Position numbers and translations under genes: made by a program. Source: Mycogone perniciosa (Eukaryota; Ascomycota; Sordariomycetes; Hypocreales; Hypocreaceae). From it: a DNA stretch of 64,000 nucleotides. The DNA is taken from assembly GCA_025331125.1 (NCBI GenBank), contig JAOALB010000076.1, positions 1-64,000 on the forward strand. Direction: 5' to 3'. Within the stretch, counting starts at the first letter, position 1; each line of letters begins with the position of its first letter. The notes beneath the pieces were generated by a model that saw only the letters and a list, made by a program, of their open reading frames with translations, was not told the DNA's origin and did not search any database. This document shows, piece after piece, positions 1 to 11,262 of the stretch.

Positions 1-320
1 ATAAGCAAGAGTGTCGAATTCTATCATTTTATGCATTCGTCAATGAGCCCTTATACTGTTGATCTGTGATTGATATTCGCAAATGGTGAAGAGAGCGACA
101 CACCGGGAGTCCTGGCACCAAGACCGCGAGACCATGCATGCAGGCCATCTATTTGCCTTTCATTTGTCCAAGTTATCTGAGCTCATAAACGTTTTAAAAA
201 GATCAAGTAAAAGAAATAGGGATTAAATAAAATGTCCTTCAACTCTGAGATGTCCTGAAATCGGCGCTTGCAAGTCGTACACGTAATAGTTTACTTTCCC
301 CAAATTACCTAGCGCTGAAA
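1..320. other. Gene-free left edge
   Basis: No coding frame or RNA gene is recognisable here. It is probably the promoter and 5' leader of the phosphatase gene that begins at 321 or 432. Confidence 0.4.
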
Positions 321-1381
321 ATGGACCCGAAAGTGGCAACTCCGCATTTTTACCTCAACCTCCCTATCTGGTCATCTCTTTCTTTGGCACTCTCAAAGTG
401 TTATAGAGATTCGAGAGTTCTCAAGTTAACAATGGCAAATCAGTGGACATTTCATGCAGAGCCTGGGTACTTTGAGGACCTGGCTGAAAAGGCCCGACAC
501 TCTTCTGACGGCAAACATCAAGTCACCACACAGCCCAGCTTGGCTTTGCTCCCACGAGCATATCCAACCGATGATCAAAATGCCGCCGATCAGAGAGACT
601 GGGCGCGCTTTGCAGCTCATGTAAAGGCCCTCAATAGAGACTCTCCTGCCAACGTGTCGTACAAAGTTTTGTACCTGACACGTCATGGCTTTGGCTTCCA
701 CAATAAGAAGCACGCCGAAGTCGGCACTGAGTTGTGGGATGTACGTGCTCACTATTAAGGCTTTAACAACATATGAAGATCTAACCAAGATGATAGAACA
801 AATGGTCTCTGATGGATGGCGATGGGAAAGAGACTTGGTTCGATTCATTTCTCTGTGAGCAGGGCATACAGCAAGTCCAGGAACTAGGCAATTTCTGGGT
901 GAAATCCGTTGAACAGGATGGAATACCACTTCCTCAGACGCTCTACACTAGTCCCCTAGCAAGGTGTCTTCAGACAAGCCAGTACGTCTTCTCACCCGTC
1001 ATGGAAGAAAACGGCAAGCCTTTCCGGCCCCTCATCAAGGAGAAACTGCGTGAGCGGTATACCCTTCACACATGCGACATGAGAAGAACGGGTACCTGGA
1101 TCAAAGAAAATTGTCCCGGTTACACCATCGAGGAGGGCTTCCCGGAAGAGGATCAGTTCAGGTCGCATGATCGTGAGGAGACAACTGAAGAGCACACGGC
1201 GAGGAAGCATGCGGCACTGGAAGACATATTCTCATCGGACAGCAATGAGTTCATCTCTTTGACTATTCATTCCTACGCCATTGGGGCTACGTTGTTGGCC
1301 TGCAATACGGAGCCGTTCGGTGTCAGGGAGGGGTCCTCCATTGCTATTCTTGTACGGGGAGAGAAACAGATCCCAAACTAG
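321..1381 (+). CDS. Histidine phosphatase superfamily protein (phosphoglycerate mutase-like)
   Basis: Two exons, 321-740 and 797-1381, joined in phase 0 across a 56-bp intron (donor GTACGT, acceptor TAG). The join gives ...GTELWD/NKWSLMDGDG..., restoring the usual W-D-x-x-W spacing of the family. The catalytic motif LTRHG (RHG with the phosphorylated His) is in exon 1. SPLARCLQTSQ, the acidic loop region and a late His in SLTIHSYA are in exon 2. This fungal group (yeast PMU1/YOR283W-like) acts as small-molecule phosphatases; the substrate cannot be read from sequence. The first ATG (321) adds 37 residues before MANQWTF at 432. Relatives usually start close to a W-T-F motif, so 432 is a reasonable alternative start. 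The stop lies only 70 bp from the stop of the convergent HET gene. Confidence 0.85.
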
Positions 1382-1451
1382 ACGATGAAGATGGAGATGG
1401 AGACGACGACATAGATTCTCAATAGATTCGTTAATGAAAGTACTGTTATAT

Positions 1452-3509
1452 CTATTGAAGCTTGATCTCCTGGGTTTTGGAGTTCTCTTCAAACCACTGT
1501 ATAAAGCACCGCTTTCCAGTCCGCTGGTTGCTCGCTATGCTATGAGTCTGTACTACACCTATTCTCTCACACTCATCGTCATGTCCTTCAAGCAGTTGCA
1601 AAACAAGAAAGATAGCCCAGTTTCTGTGTGTTCTCTTCAATTGCCCCGTGATCATCTTGATGACTTTTACCCTGGCGCCATTCCGGATATTCGTCTCATT
1701 ACATGGGGCATCTGCATAGAAGAACCAGTCAGATTTGGCCGATTCGTCATCTTTAACGCCTTCAAACGCCAGCGTGCACTTGTTCTCGGCCTCCGCATCA
1801 GGATCAGGGTCTGGCTGGACCGATATGGTCGCGTCGACAACTGAACCTTGCAGAGTAATCACACCCCGCGTGAGTCGTCCAAGGAAAACCGGTCCGTTTG
1901 ATACACAGTCAAGATCCAAGACTTGGGCAGCCATCGTTACAGTGTCGTCACTCAATCCTCGTTGACACCATACCGTATCAAGGCCACCTGCAACCGAGGC
2001 CCAGGACCATGAAGGTATTCCCGCCAGCTCCTTGGGCCGTCGTCCATATTCGTCCACAAACCAACAGAGGTCCTCCACGAGGCTATCTTCCCAAAGACCG
2101 GCAAGGTATCGAGCATGAAATGCTTTTGCAAGATGTGAGACCAGGCCAGCCGCAGCAGGTAACCGATCTCGAAGAAAGGTAAAATCGAGCTTCATCATAC
2201 TCTCCACATTGTCGTACCATAGCTCACGACGTTTTTGAATGCTTATGGTGTTTAGGTCGTGCCTCATGACGCTCCGACTTGAGTTGGTGCGAAGGAGCTG
2301 CCAATCCGTTCCCTGGACGAATAGTCCGCACTGGCAGGCTGTCTCGGAACGGCATTCCCATACGAGCTCCCTCTGGCAAAAATGTAGGTACCGACGGGAC
2401 AACATCTGCTCTTGGTAGACCCATCCACGTGTCATAAGAGGAAAATCAGGAATGAAATCTGCGCCTGGCGAGACTTCGTAAGGGTGATAGATGTGTGTAC
2501 TGGCCATAAGACTATAGAGACGTCCACGAGGATCAGTGCCGTGAAGCTCCAGAGGCTCATCGTAGTCGCGCCGCTTAGGAAACAATCCCACCGTCCCGTC
2601 CAATGCTGATGTAGCTGCCAGAGTGATGTACGCATTGGCATAATAATCGGACATTTTTGCTGCTTCCTCTTCCCAGTCTTTTCCGGAGTCTTGTATGATG
2701 CACAAAGAGTCTATCCAGATGTAGTTAATGCCTAGGATGTGACAAAAGGCGATTGAATCTTGGAAGGTGGTAGACAGTGAGTCCCAGGGAATTTCTGCCT
2801 GGTGTTTCGCGAGGTTATGTTGTTTGGTTTGAATGATCTGATGCTTTCCCCAACAGTGGCTGAGACAGGCATAGAGACTATGTGCCGATGGGATGCTCTC
2901 AACAAGGCGAATCTTGAGCTCGCCTGCCTTGGGGCTGGGGGTGATTTGAACAACCCGCTTGGGAAGGGTTTGAACTGCAGGTGTCGAGCATTCTGGGTGA
3001 TTCTTCTCGCAGGAGTCTATCCACGATTTGACTTGATGGGCCAGGAGCTGGCGATCACAAGGAATAGCTGGCCACGGCTTGAATAATGACCAAGGGCAAG
3101 GTTTGTCTTTGTGAGTTTCAGTACAGCGAGAACTTCAATGTATACATGATATAATAGAGTCGCTACCTGGAAATGAATGAAAGTTGATTGACCGAAATAC
3201 TGTGTCTCCATCTATTAGTTTATTCCTGATGGTGAGACTCAACGCCCTGCCCGGTGTCGTATTGACGGTAACCACAACGCTGTAAAGCCCCGGCTCATTC
3301 ACAGCGTCAGGGAAACAGTGTCTGCAGGCTTGTATAAGAAGACCGCAAGTGAAGCATCGCCGCGCTGATTTGGACAGCTCCTGCAAGCTACAGATATAGA
3401 ACTCCGCTGCGCGTTCATTGCCCCTCTGGATAAGTAGCTCTTGATCAAAGTCACAGCACACCTCGCAGGTAGAGGAGCCCGGGTTCATTTTGTCCTGACT
3501 CATGAGCAT
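1452..3509 (-). CDS. HET-domain (heterokaryon incompatibility) protein
   Basis: Two exons on the minus strand, 3509-3167 and 3106-1452, with a 60-bp intron (3107-3166) joined in phase 1, about 665 aa. The HET domain lies in exon 2. It has LPKRVVQI, then YACLSHCWG (about residues 193-201), IDSLCIIQD and the A-x-I-T-L-A-A segment, followed by the RGWVYQE block. These are the three conserved HET blocks in order. The N-terminal part carries a Cys-rich stretch (CEVCCDFDQ and CFTCGLL). HET domains trigger cell death on non-self recognition in fungal fusion; the specific partner is unknown. The frame continues open upstream of 3509 without an ATG, so 3509 (or 3503 or 3488) is the best start. The gene looks intact, with no frameshift. 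Confidence 0.85.
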
Positions 3510-4893
3510 GAAGAAGCCTTGGTGTTTTTGCAAAGAACTTGTAGAAACCAGGCGGGAAGCCCCTGGATTATATTATTTCAACACCCCGCAGTTTGCTGCC
3601 CCGCCACGAATATCTCAGTCTCCTTTTAGCCATTTGGTCTCCGTCGTTCTTTTATCATTCTATTACTTATATATTATACAATATTTACTGGCTGATGTAG
3701 AAGCCTCTGCATAATTAGGAAAGCTATATCAAGTGGTGTACTAGGAAGTAGAAGAGGGTATTACTTGTTGAGAAGTTCTAAGGAGACCGATAATAAGCCT
3801 GCGTGTCGTACAGTGGGTAAACGAAAGATCTGTGCTTCTGCGAAACCTCAATTCTTTCGCATGTACAAAGTACCGCGTTTTTAGCTCTTCGAGACCTAAA
3901 GAACAGCTGGCTCAACAACCAACATCTCTGAAGAGGAATAAAGATGTGGTGCGGGAGATTCACCCACCAGCACTCCAAATCTACTAAATCTACCAAACTT
4001 AAGGCCTTCTATATCTGCTTATTTACATAATTCTTGTCGGCCCATTGCATGTATATCAGGCGGGGTGACAAAATAAGCTAAACATTGCTTACTTAACAGG
4101 GACGCAAAGCATAATATATAAATGACTGGTTAAAGCGAACATGAAAAATGAAGCCGTACGGTCCGTGTTTTATTGTCACTCCCTTGTTTTTTGAGCTGAC
4201 AATCATCGAAGTGAGACTCAGCAGCAGTCCATCGAGGAAACTGAGCCCTTAATTCGTCGCCTGAGATGGCCGCATCATGTAAGGCTGCTTGTTAGGCGCC
4301 AGCATGGCGATGCTCCTGCAGGGGTTCCACAGACTATGGATGGCTATGGCGAGAGATATCGCAAGCCCTCCTTAGAATCTCTCCAGATCGTGGCATTTGC
4401 TACGCCCTGAGAGAAGCATGCCTGACTTACCAGCCTAAACCTTCGTGATAGAGGTCGTTGGTCCCGTAAATGCGGTAGCCCAGCTCATGTCTGGAGCGGG
4501 ACATGCTTCTCAACTAGCGACCGACATCTACAAGTCTTTCCGCGATGCGCCAGTCTCCTCTCAACTCAAGCTCGGTTCGTCGTTCGGCCCGTCGCCGAGA
4601 TCCAGCACAGCAGTTAGGTAAAACGTAATTAGCTGAATATGGACTGGAAACCCGCATAGCGGACCGAAGAATCGAACGCTTTAGCTTTCCAAATAGTACT
4701 AAGCATTACAGATGATTACGTGTGAATATATTGATTGGGCAGAACTATCGGCCTTCAAAGCCGCGATTCGTGCCGCAAAGAGGCGCTGAGGACCCCAATG
4801 CGGACGTTATAAGGCTGGAAGATAACACAGTTCCTGAATGAAATATTTACCTGTGTTGGTTTAAAGAAAATAACAACTATTTTTAAGACAACA
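3510..4893. other. Gene-free region between HET gene and hemerythrin-like gene
   Basis: Contains the divergent promoters of its two neighbours. The part at 3600-4140 is AT-rich and shows nothing coding. The part at 4448-4621 holds a coding relic listed separately. No RNA gene was recognised. Confidence 0.4.
4448..4621 (+). pseudogene. Relic of a STAND/NLR-type N-terminal helical domain
   Basis: An open stretch of about 57 codons reads IEVVGPVNAVAQLM, then SQLATDIYKSFRDAP, before a stop. This matches the general pattern of the helical N-terminal domain found on many fungal STAND/NACHT and incompatibility-like proteins (M-E-x-x-G, A-x-A-x-L, then L-Y-x-F-x-x-A-P). The expected initiator Met is ATA, and no NACHT or repeat region follows. 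It therefore looks like a decayed fragment or a detached first exon. A GTAAAA sequence at the end could be an old splice donor. The identification rests on pattern memory over a short stretch, so it is tentative. It sits 0.9 kb upstream of the HET gene. Confidence 0.35.
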
Positions 4894-5524
4894 ATGGCAG
4901 CAGAAAAGAACACCGCTGAACCAGGACCGCCCGGCGACAAGGCCTCTCAGCCTTTGCCTCCGCTATCTGATCATGAATTCAAGATGTATAACCAGCTAGC
5001 AGAAAGGATGGATGCGTTTGTAAGTGACCCGAGCCAACGTCCCTTTTTACCACATTCATCAAAACAACACCAGGAGTAACCAGGTCCCGCAGCATGATCA
5101 CTTCCGACAGTCCTGGACTCTGCTCTGGCAGGCCTGTACCACCGGTCGCCGGCCCCATGGCATGACGCTCAAGCAACTCATTGACGTTGGCCTCGACTTC
5201 GCCAAAGGCCTGACGATGCATCACGGCATCGAAGAGCGGCACTTCTTCCCCAAATTGGCTGTGAAAATGCCCGAGTTCAACCCCAAGAATGGGGACTTGG
5301 TGCAGCAGCACGCGCAGATTCACAAAGGTCTAGAGGAGTTTGAGGCGTATTTGAAAAAGTGCAGGTCGGGTGAGAGAGATTTTGAGATGAGTGTGTTGAA
5401 GGAGAAGATGGAGTCGTGGGGGTCAGTGCTGTGGACGCATCTTGATGAAGAAGTGAAGACGCTTGGGGCGGAGAATATGAGGAAGTATTGGACATTGAAA
5501 GAAATACGACGGCTGTGGATGTGA
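4894..5524 (+). CDS. Hemerythrin-like HHE domain protein
   Basis: Two exons, 4894-5019 and 5084-5524, with a 64-bp intron joined in phase 0 (DAF/VPQHDHFRQSW), 188 aa. The di-iron ligands of the four-helix HHE fold are visible: HDHF in helix 1, MHHGIEERHFFP in helix 2 (H..E..H), QQHAQIH in helix 3 and WTHLDEE in helix 4. Such proteins bind oxygen, NO or iron. In fungi they are mostly uncharacterised cytosolic proteins, so the physiological role is not predicted. There is no signal peptide. An earlier AG at 5072-5073 would put a stop in frame, which fixes the acceptor at 5083. Confidence 0.85.
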
Positions 5525-5811
5525 AAGAGGTGGACGATTTTGTATGAAGCTCAGTATCATTAGATATGTCAAAGGGACCTCCGCATTAAAGCAGACAAAA
5601 GAAAGAAGCAAGGTATATTCATGAAATTTACATGACTAGTACACAGACCAAACAATAAAATAGGAAATGCTTCCAAGCAGCAAGGATAGTAGCCCTTCTA
5701 TGTTGTAATTGCGAACGGTCTTGGCATCACGTCCTCTCAAGCTCCGTGTAACACTGTTACTCATCGCAACAGCCGTCGTCTTCCCATCTCTTTCACATGT
5801 CAACTCCTCGT

Positions 5812-6780
5812 TCAAGCAACAGCCGTCTCCCGCCACAAATCCACCATCATGCCGGTGGAAGGATACATAGCCAACAGGCCCACCAAGATATCCGGCAGCG
5901 GTCCGTTCGGCACACTCCAATGCAAGGTCAGCGGCGCCCAGGCCAAATTCCGCAAGAAGCTCTTGCTCCAGTTCGTCGCCCAGGCCTGATCCTTAACCGC
6001 CTCCCCGCTGATGGTCTTGCGCGACCGCTCCACAAGCAGCCTGCCCAGCTCGATGAACACATAGGTTCCCCAACACCGGCCACTCAGCAGCGCAAACTTG
6101 CCCTGCGTCGCGGGCTTCAGCGCAATGACCTTCTTGCCGCTGAGGTAGGCCAGATTCTCGAAAGCCTGGAAGGCAATCAAGGACAGGACCTGCGCGAAAG
6201 CGACAACAGAGTCGAATCGCGCCTCAACGACATCCGCTTTCTCGGCGTCGGTTTTCTTGGTAGTCATTTTGACGACTAGGCGCTTGAGCGCAAAGTATAA
6301 GCCGAGCAACCCCCACAGGCGGTTAATCGTGCGCGTCTCGCTCAGCAACGCATTCAGGGCCTTGAAGCGCGCGCTGAGCTTAAGCATCAGCGCGGCCGCC
6401 GGTGGCGGTGTCGCAGACGTTAACGTAACGCTCGTCGAGGGCGGAAGACGGAAAGCCATGTCGACGAGGTGGCGGGCGGACTGGCGCAGGGCGGAGCGGC
6501 TCAGCGAGTCGAGCAGCGAGCCGGAGAGGCGGAACGAGTAGGCGAGGAATTGGAGGACGACGTCGGTGCCGGCGCGGGTTTGGAGACACCGCAGGAGGTG
6601 TGCCATGAAGGCATCGGTATTAGAGGGCACAGCGGCCAAGGAGGCGCCGAGCGTGGAGGATCTGGCGGGCACGGGCATCGGAGGAGGGACTTCGATGGCT
6701 GCTGGGGCCACAGCGACGACGTCGGCAACCGGAGCATCGGGCTCGGCAGCGACAGTAGCAATGTCGACGGTATCGGTCAT
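5812..6780 (-). CDS. PEX11-family peroxisomal membrane protein (PEX11C-like)
   Basis: A single exon of 322 aa. After an Ala/Val/Pro-rich N-terminus come the PEX11 core features: FMAHLLRCLQTRAGTDVVLQFLAYS, then the R-L-x-x-x-L-S segment and KLSARFKALNALLSETRTINRLWGL. The C-terminal hydrophobic stretch is ALTLHWSVPNGPLPDILVGLLAMYPS-like. PEX11 proteins elongate and divide peroxisomes at the peroxisomal membrane. The length and the ALLSETRTINRLWGL block point to the fungal PEX11C subgroup. The start MTDTVDIAT at 6780 was chosen because the open frame upstream reads a low-complexity, non-conserved leader. It is convergent with the hemerythrin-like gene (287 bp apart). Confidence 0.8.
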   Translation of the reverse strand: MTDTVDIATVAAEPDAPVADVVAVAPAAIEVPPPMPVPARSSTLGASLAAVPSNTDAFMAHLLRCLQTRAGTDVVLQFLAYSFRLSGSLLDSLSRSALRQSARHLVDMAFRLPPSTSVTLTSATPPPAAALMLKLSARFKALNALLSETRTINRLWGLLGLYFALKRLVVKMTTKKTDAEKADVVEARFDSVVAFAQVLSLIAFQAFENLAYLSGKKVIALKPATQGKFALLSGRCWGTYVFIELGRLLVERSRKTISGEAVKDQAWATNWSKSFLRNLAWAPLTLHWSVPNGPLPDILVGLLAMYPSTGMMVDLWRETAVA

Positions 6781-7267
6781 TGCGGCGGCGGTAGAGGACG
6801 AGGGCGAGGAGGAGGAGGCGAGGTTGAGGCTCAGTGCTGCCCAAGAGTGGTGAAGTTGGTGAGATGTTTGCGGTTGGCAGCAGGAGAAAGACTGGAGCTC
6901 TGTACGATGATTACTATAGTATGAGAACCTCGGTCCACCACCACCTCGGATATACAACTTCGTATCTACATGCCCCGTACTTCGTACAAGCGGGCGTTCA
7001 ATGTACTATTAGTCCTAGTAAATTAAGGCGCCAACCAGCAGTGGAATCCGGTAACTTTTCCGCGCCTATTTTGCCGGCTTTGCCCCGTATTAATGGCGAA
7101 TTCCCACTGTTTGTTGGCTGTTTTTAGTTGAGCATTTATGCTTGCGAGAGTGCCTTTGTTTCATCACCACAGTGCATATTCCCTCATATTGGGTATTTAC
7201 TTATGGTTTTTTTTCTTTCCCTCGCTCACATAAAACATCCATACTCCATACTCATTCGAGTATTGAA
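6781..7267. other. Gene-free stretch upstream of PEX11-like gene
   Basis: Promoter region of the PEX11-like gene. It contains one TACTTCGTA motif (6978-6986), a variant of the intergenic motif family described below. Nothing coding was recognised. Confidence 0.4.
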
Positions 7268-7832
7268 ATGTCAGACCTTATTAGGATTGGTGGGTCAGGG
7301 CACGGCTTTGAGGGCATTCAGGTCGACGACGACTGGACGCAGCTATCGTCTGTCAGCATCTTCCACATTCTTCGTCAACGGACGCCCGTATTTAGATATC
7401 GTCGCCGTACGACAGATTGTCTGATTGTCAGGTCTTTGCCAAGTGGCTTCAGCTCAGGAAGTACTCGTAGGACAAGTGGGGATGGGTCGTCTATCGCGGC
7501 AACTCCTCAAATAAATGCTTACGAGGACGTCTGGGTTCGCCTTAAGGCTCTGGTTAACGAGCAGACACGCCTGTACCGCTGGCACTGAGACGCCGGAGAT
7601 TGTTCAAACCTTGGAATGGACATTTGTCGAGGATCCTCATACGCTAGATGGATCTCGGTTTCTCACGCAGAGGCAAAACAATCCACGATGCTCCGTATGG
7701 CTATCGGTTACCCAACTGACACCGTGGTTCTGCAATGAAATGGGCGGTATGGAATCCTGGTATCAGGATTATAACCGACCGCCAGATCTATCATACTTTG
7801 AGAAGCAAGATGCAGCCGGGCTTACTCTGTAA
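7268..7832 (+). pseudogene. Hypothetical protein, apparently frameshifted or mis-spliced
   Basis: An ATG at 7268 opens a frame (MSDLIRIGGSG...) that stops at 7588. A second frame overlaps it and continues as ETPEIVQTLEWTF to LSYFEKQDAAGLTL, ending at 7832. The second frame has a protein-like composition (many W, P and charged residues). I do not recognise a family. A GT-AG intron of about 52 bp (donor GTTAAC near 7552, acceptor GGAG near 7610) could join them, but the donor is poor. A single-base frameshift explains the picture equally well. It could also be chance open frames. Confidence 0.3.
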
Positions 7833-8631
7833 TCGGTAGTAGTTGTCTCTTCTCTTTGCCTTGCTCGAATAGGCATCAAGAGTTGAAATGTTCAAGTGTC
7901 AGACGCTTACATACTATAGTAGCAAGGCTCAAGTGCCTTACGGTAGTACTACTACTACTAGTGGTACGGAGTACTACCTGTACTATTAGAACCCACTACT
8001 TTTATTAGAGCTTCACCCCCACTAATACGAGGAGAGTCGGCACTTAGCAGGGAGTATGAGTAATACTTTGTACATCTTGATCTCACTCAAGCAGGCATCA
8101 ACCCAAGGATCCCTCACTCAAGCACCTCGTGACCTCGTGCCATGTTCGCGACACGCCCTTCTCGTCTCCTTATGCAGCATCATGCATCCATTCGCGTCGC
8201 TGCCTAGGTATTTTAACGCGATTCTTCGATGCCGCATTTCCGTGGTTCCCTAGGTAGCCACGAGGTATATCTTACTTGGGAACGGGTATGCATACACATA
8301 GCAGAACACCTATGGCCTTAAACACGGCTTCTGTACCTAAAACCCTTTCGCTACCAACTTATTTCCAAAACCCCGTCACCATGGTCCATTGGACTGGACT
8401 GAGAGGCCAAGGCACCCTTTATCCCAGCTGTGCCAAGATTCGGCAAAGCTTCGATTTTCCGATCATCCAGCCTCACAGAAAGGAGACTGGGGCACGAGAC
8501 GAATCTTGGAGTATAAAGGACTAGAACTGTCCCGCGGAAGAATCTCTACTAGTTGGCCAGTTATCCATCAATCGCCTCACCTACCAACCATACCGAGACA
8601 CCATACGCCTTCAATTGAACCCAACCCAACA
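7833..8631. other. Gene-free stretch upstream of DUF4246 gene
   Basis: Contains the promoter of the DUF4246 gene, one TACGGAGTA motif (7965-7973) and short TACTACTAC runs. No coding sequence was recognised. Confidence 0.4.
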
Positions 8632-8941
8632 ATGTCTGAGAAATCCCAGACCGCTGCGGCTGCGGCTGCTCCTCCTCCTGCTGCTGTCGACTCTGAGCCC
8701 AAATATTGGGTCACTTGGTCCGACGTAAAGTTCCCAGGAACCCCAGAGCAGAGAGACAGATTCAAGGAATGGGCAAAAGAGCAACCCACAAAGCCCAGTC
8801 TTTATGACACACGCGAATGGGTCCGGCAGAACATTGGTGATATATATGATTCGATGACGCCTTTTTTTGACGAGGTGGCCTACGAAATAGCCAGTGAGCG
8901 TCAACAGGTATTCATTCTTACCCCATCAGTCACACGCACAT

Positions 8942-8979
<38 letters not shown>

Positions 8980-10978
8980 CTGATTGACATGTTCAGAAAT
9001 GCTCTCCTGGCGCCACTATCCAACGCCCTGGCTATGGCCTCACCCTCGATGCCATGCCCACGAGCGAAGATCGCTTTCCCATCATCATGGGTGATAATGA
9101 TCGCGACTGGAAGGCTGCGACGCTGATTCACCGGGAGGTGTGCATGCTCAAAGTCATTGAGGAGCTTACCAATAAACCTGAGTGGTGGCGCAAGGTCAAC
9201 GATGCCGAGATTGCGAAGAAGTGGAAGGATGAGGCTCTGAAGATGAATTGGAAGAAGTTGAATAAGTTTGCTGACTTTACGCCTGCCATGGCAGATGCTG
9301 TAAGTGGAACTGCCATCCTATGGATATATTGCCTCGTTTCTTGCCTTGTTGAAGGGGTCAGCCGCTAACATATCACATCATCCTGCAGTGTATCAAAGAG
9401 ATTAAGCTCAAGGCGGAAATGTACGAAAAGACGGGCCTCATCCCCGTCATGGACTACGCCGCCTGTGTCCTCAAGTCGGACAAGCTCATCCCAGATGACC
9501 TCAGGACAGCCCTCAACTCCGCCGTCTCACGATTGGAAGACGTTCCAGAGGACCGTAAAGATTGGCACCCAGGCAGTGACGGCCTTGTGCTCGATCTAGT
9601 TCATCCCTCTCTCTGGCCTCTCCTCTACGGACGCTCCCGCATCCTCCCTGACAAGACCACCAACCTCACCGACTGCCTCGACAACTGTGGCAAAGGCGAC
9701 ATCATCTCCAAGCCGCACCCGCTGGAGTCGAGTGTAGTTAACCCTGGCTACCTCTCCCTCAAAGGCATTCCCTCGCTCTCCTCACGCTTCCAGTGGCTTC
9801 CCTGCGACGTCGTCGTAGACGATGCCGGTAACGCCAAGATTGACAGCTACATCAACAACCTACACCCAGTCGACCATGCAGACATATACCCCATCATCGA
9901 GAAATTCATCACCCTCGCGCTTCCAGCGTGGGACGTCGTGTATCGTTGGCCCAAGGAGTTTTCTCATCAGCGTTTGTCTACTTTAGAACTAGACCTTGAT
10001 TGTCAGGTTCCCGACATTTGCAAAAACTGGTGTGATTACAGGAACAGACCCTTGGAGGAGGGCGAGGAGCCCCGCTCAGATGCCGAGGACGAAAAATATT
10101 ACGGGGAGGTGATCGAAGTGGAGGAAAAGGATGCGGATGAAGGAGAGGATGAAGGGCGAAACGAACGTGATCGCCGCGACAACAAATGGTACATCCAAAC
10201 ACATCCCCTCCGCATCCCCGAACCCAACCCTGACACTGTCCTCCTCCGCCTCACCCCCTCGGACATCAAGTCCTCCTCCTTCTTCAACAACTCCCGCCGC
10301 CTGCAAGTTATCGTCAAGCTCGCCAACATCCACCTCACCCCCGACAAGCCGCACTACAAAGGCGGTTCCTGGCACGTCGAGGGGCAACTCAACGAGCACA
10401 TCGTGTCCACTGCGCTGTTCTACTACGATAGCGACAACATCACTGACTGCCACCTCAACTTTCGCACACCAGCCGACAGAGAAGAACTCTCCATGAGCTT
10501 GGGATACCAGCAGAACGACTTCGTCTCTATCCGCCGCATGTTCCCCATCAATGTCTCGGGCAACACGCTACAGGACATTGGCGGCATTCTCACCCGCCAA
10601 GGGCGAGCGCTCTTTTTCCCCAATGTGTATCAGCACCAAGTCGGATCCTTCTCTCTCGCTGATAAGTCTAAGCCGGGACATCGCAAGATCCTAGCTTTGT
10701 TCCTCGTCGACCCTGCTATCCCTGTGATTTCCACCGCAAATGTCCCGCCCCAGCAGAAGGACTGGTGGACTCAGACCAAGACTCACCAGGAAGGACATGG
10801 GATGGCGAGTCGTTTGTCTCCTGAGATTGCAAAGATGTTCAATGACAATGTGGATTTCCCCATCGACGAGGAGGAGGCGAAGAAGATTCGTGAGGAACTC
10901 ATGGCGGAGAGGACGGTTCTTCAACAAGGGACGGAGGGGGCGATGAATATGGTTGAATGGAGCTTCTGTGAGCATTAG
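8632..10978 (+). CDS. DUF4246 family protein
   Basis: Three exons, 8632-8907, 8997-9299 and 9389-10978, all joined in phase 0, 722 aa. The protein starts MSEKSQTAAAAAAPPP and has the DUF4246 hallmarks: IQRPGYGLTLDAMP, PSLWPLLYGRSRIL, FQWLPCDVVVDD, YINNLHPVDHADIY and, near the C-terminus, KGGSWHVEGQLNEHIVSTALFYYDSDNIT. The H-x-E in the last block and a later R suggest a 2-oxoglutarate-oxygenase-like fold, but the family's reaction is not established to my knowledge. An acidic insert (about residues 410-450, DEGEDEGRNERD) varies in such proteins. Intron 1 carries a CA/GA microsatellite. It is convergent with NIP1. Confidence 0.85.
8938..8979. repeat. (CA)n(GA)n microsatellite in intron 1 of DUF4246 gene
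   Basis: A run of CA dinucleotides followed directly by a run of GA dinucleotides. It lies wholly inside the 89-bp intron, so length changes would alter intron size but not the protein. Confidence 0.9.
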
Positions 10979-11262
10979 AATGTAGCATGTGCAACATGTG
11001 CAGCTCTCATTTTTACATACATTGTATTCATTCATCTCTACTGCTTCGCAGGAGTTACACTTTTTATCATCACCACGAACATGACATTTTATGTATCCTT
11101 TGATTTCCAGTTCAACCTAACAGACACATGTCGCGAGTTTGCCTCTGTTTCCTCGCTCGCCCTTTTTCATTAAAAGCGCACCCCATCCCATGCAAACAGA
11201 GAGAGAAAAAGGACCAAAAAAGACTTGAATATTTAGACGCCCACCCCCGTAACTTGCCCATC

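Noticed and set aside
3510..3533. HET protein start at 3533
   Set aside because: The codon there is TTG; the first ATG in frame is at 3509.
4640..4700. tRNA-like GTTCGATTC on the minus strand
   Set aside because: No acceptor, D or anticodon stems could be drawn around it.
6781..6957. N-terminal extension of the PEX11-like protein upstream of 6780
   Set aside because: It is low-complexity and unlike relatives, and the ATG at 6780 begins the conserved-style N-terminus.
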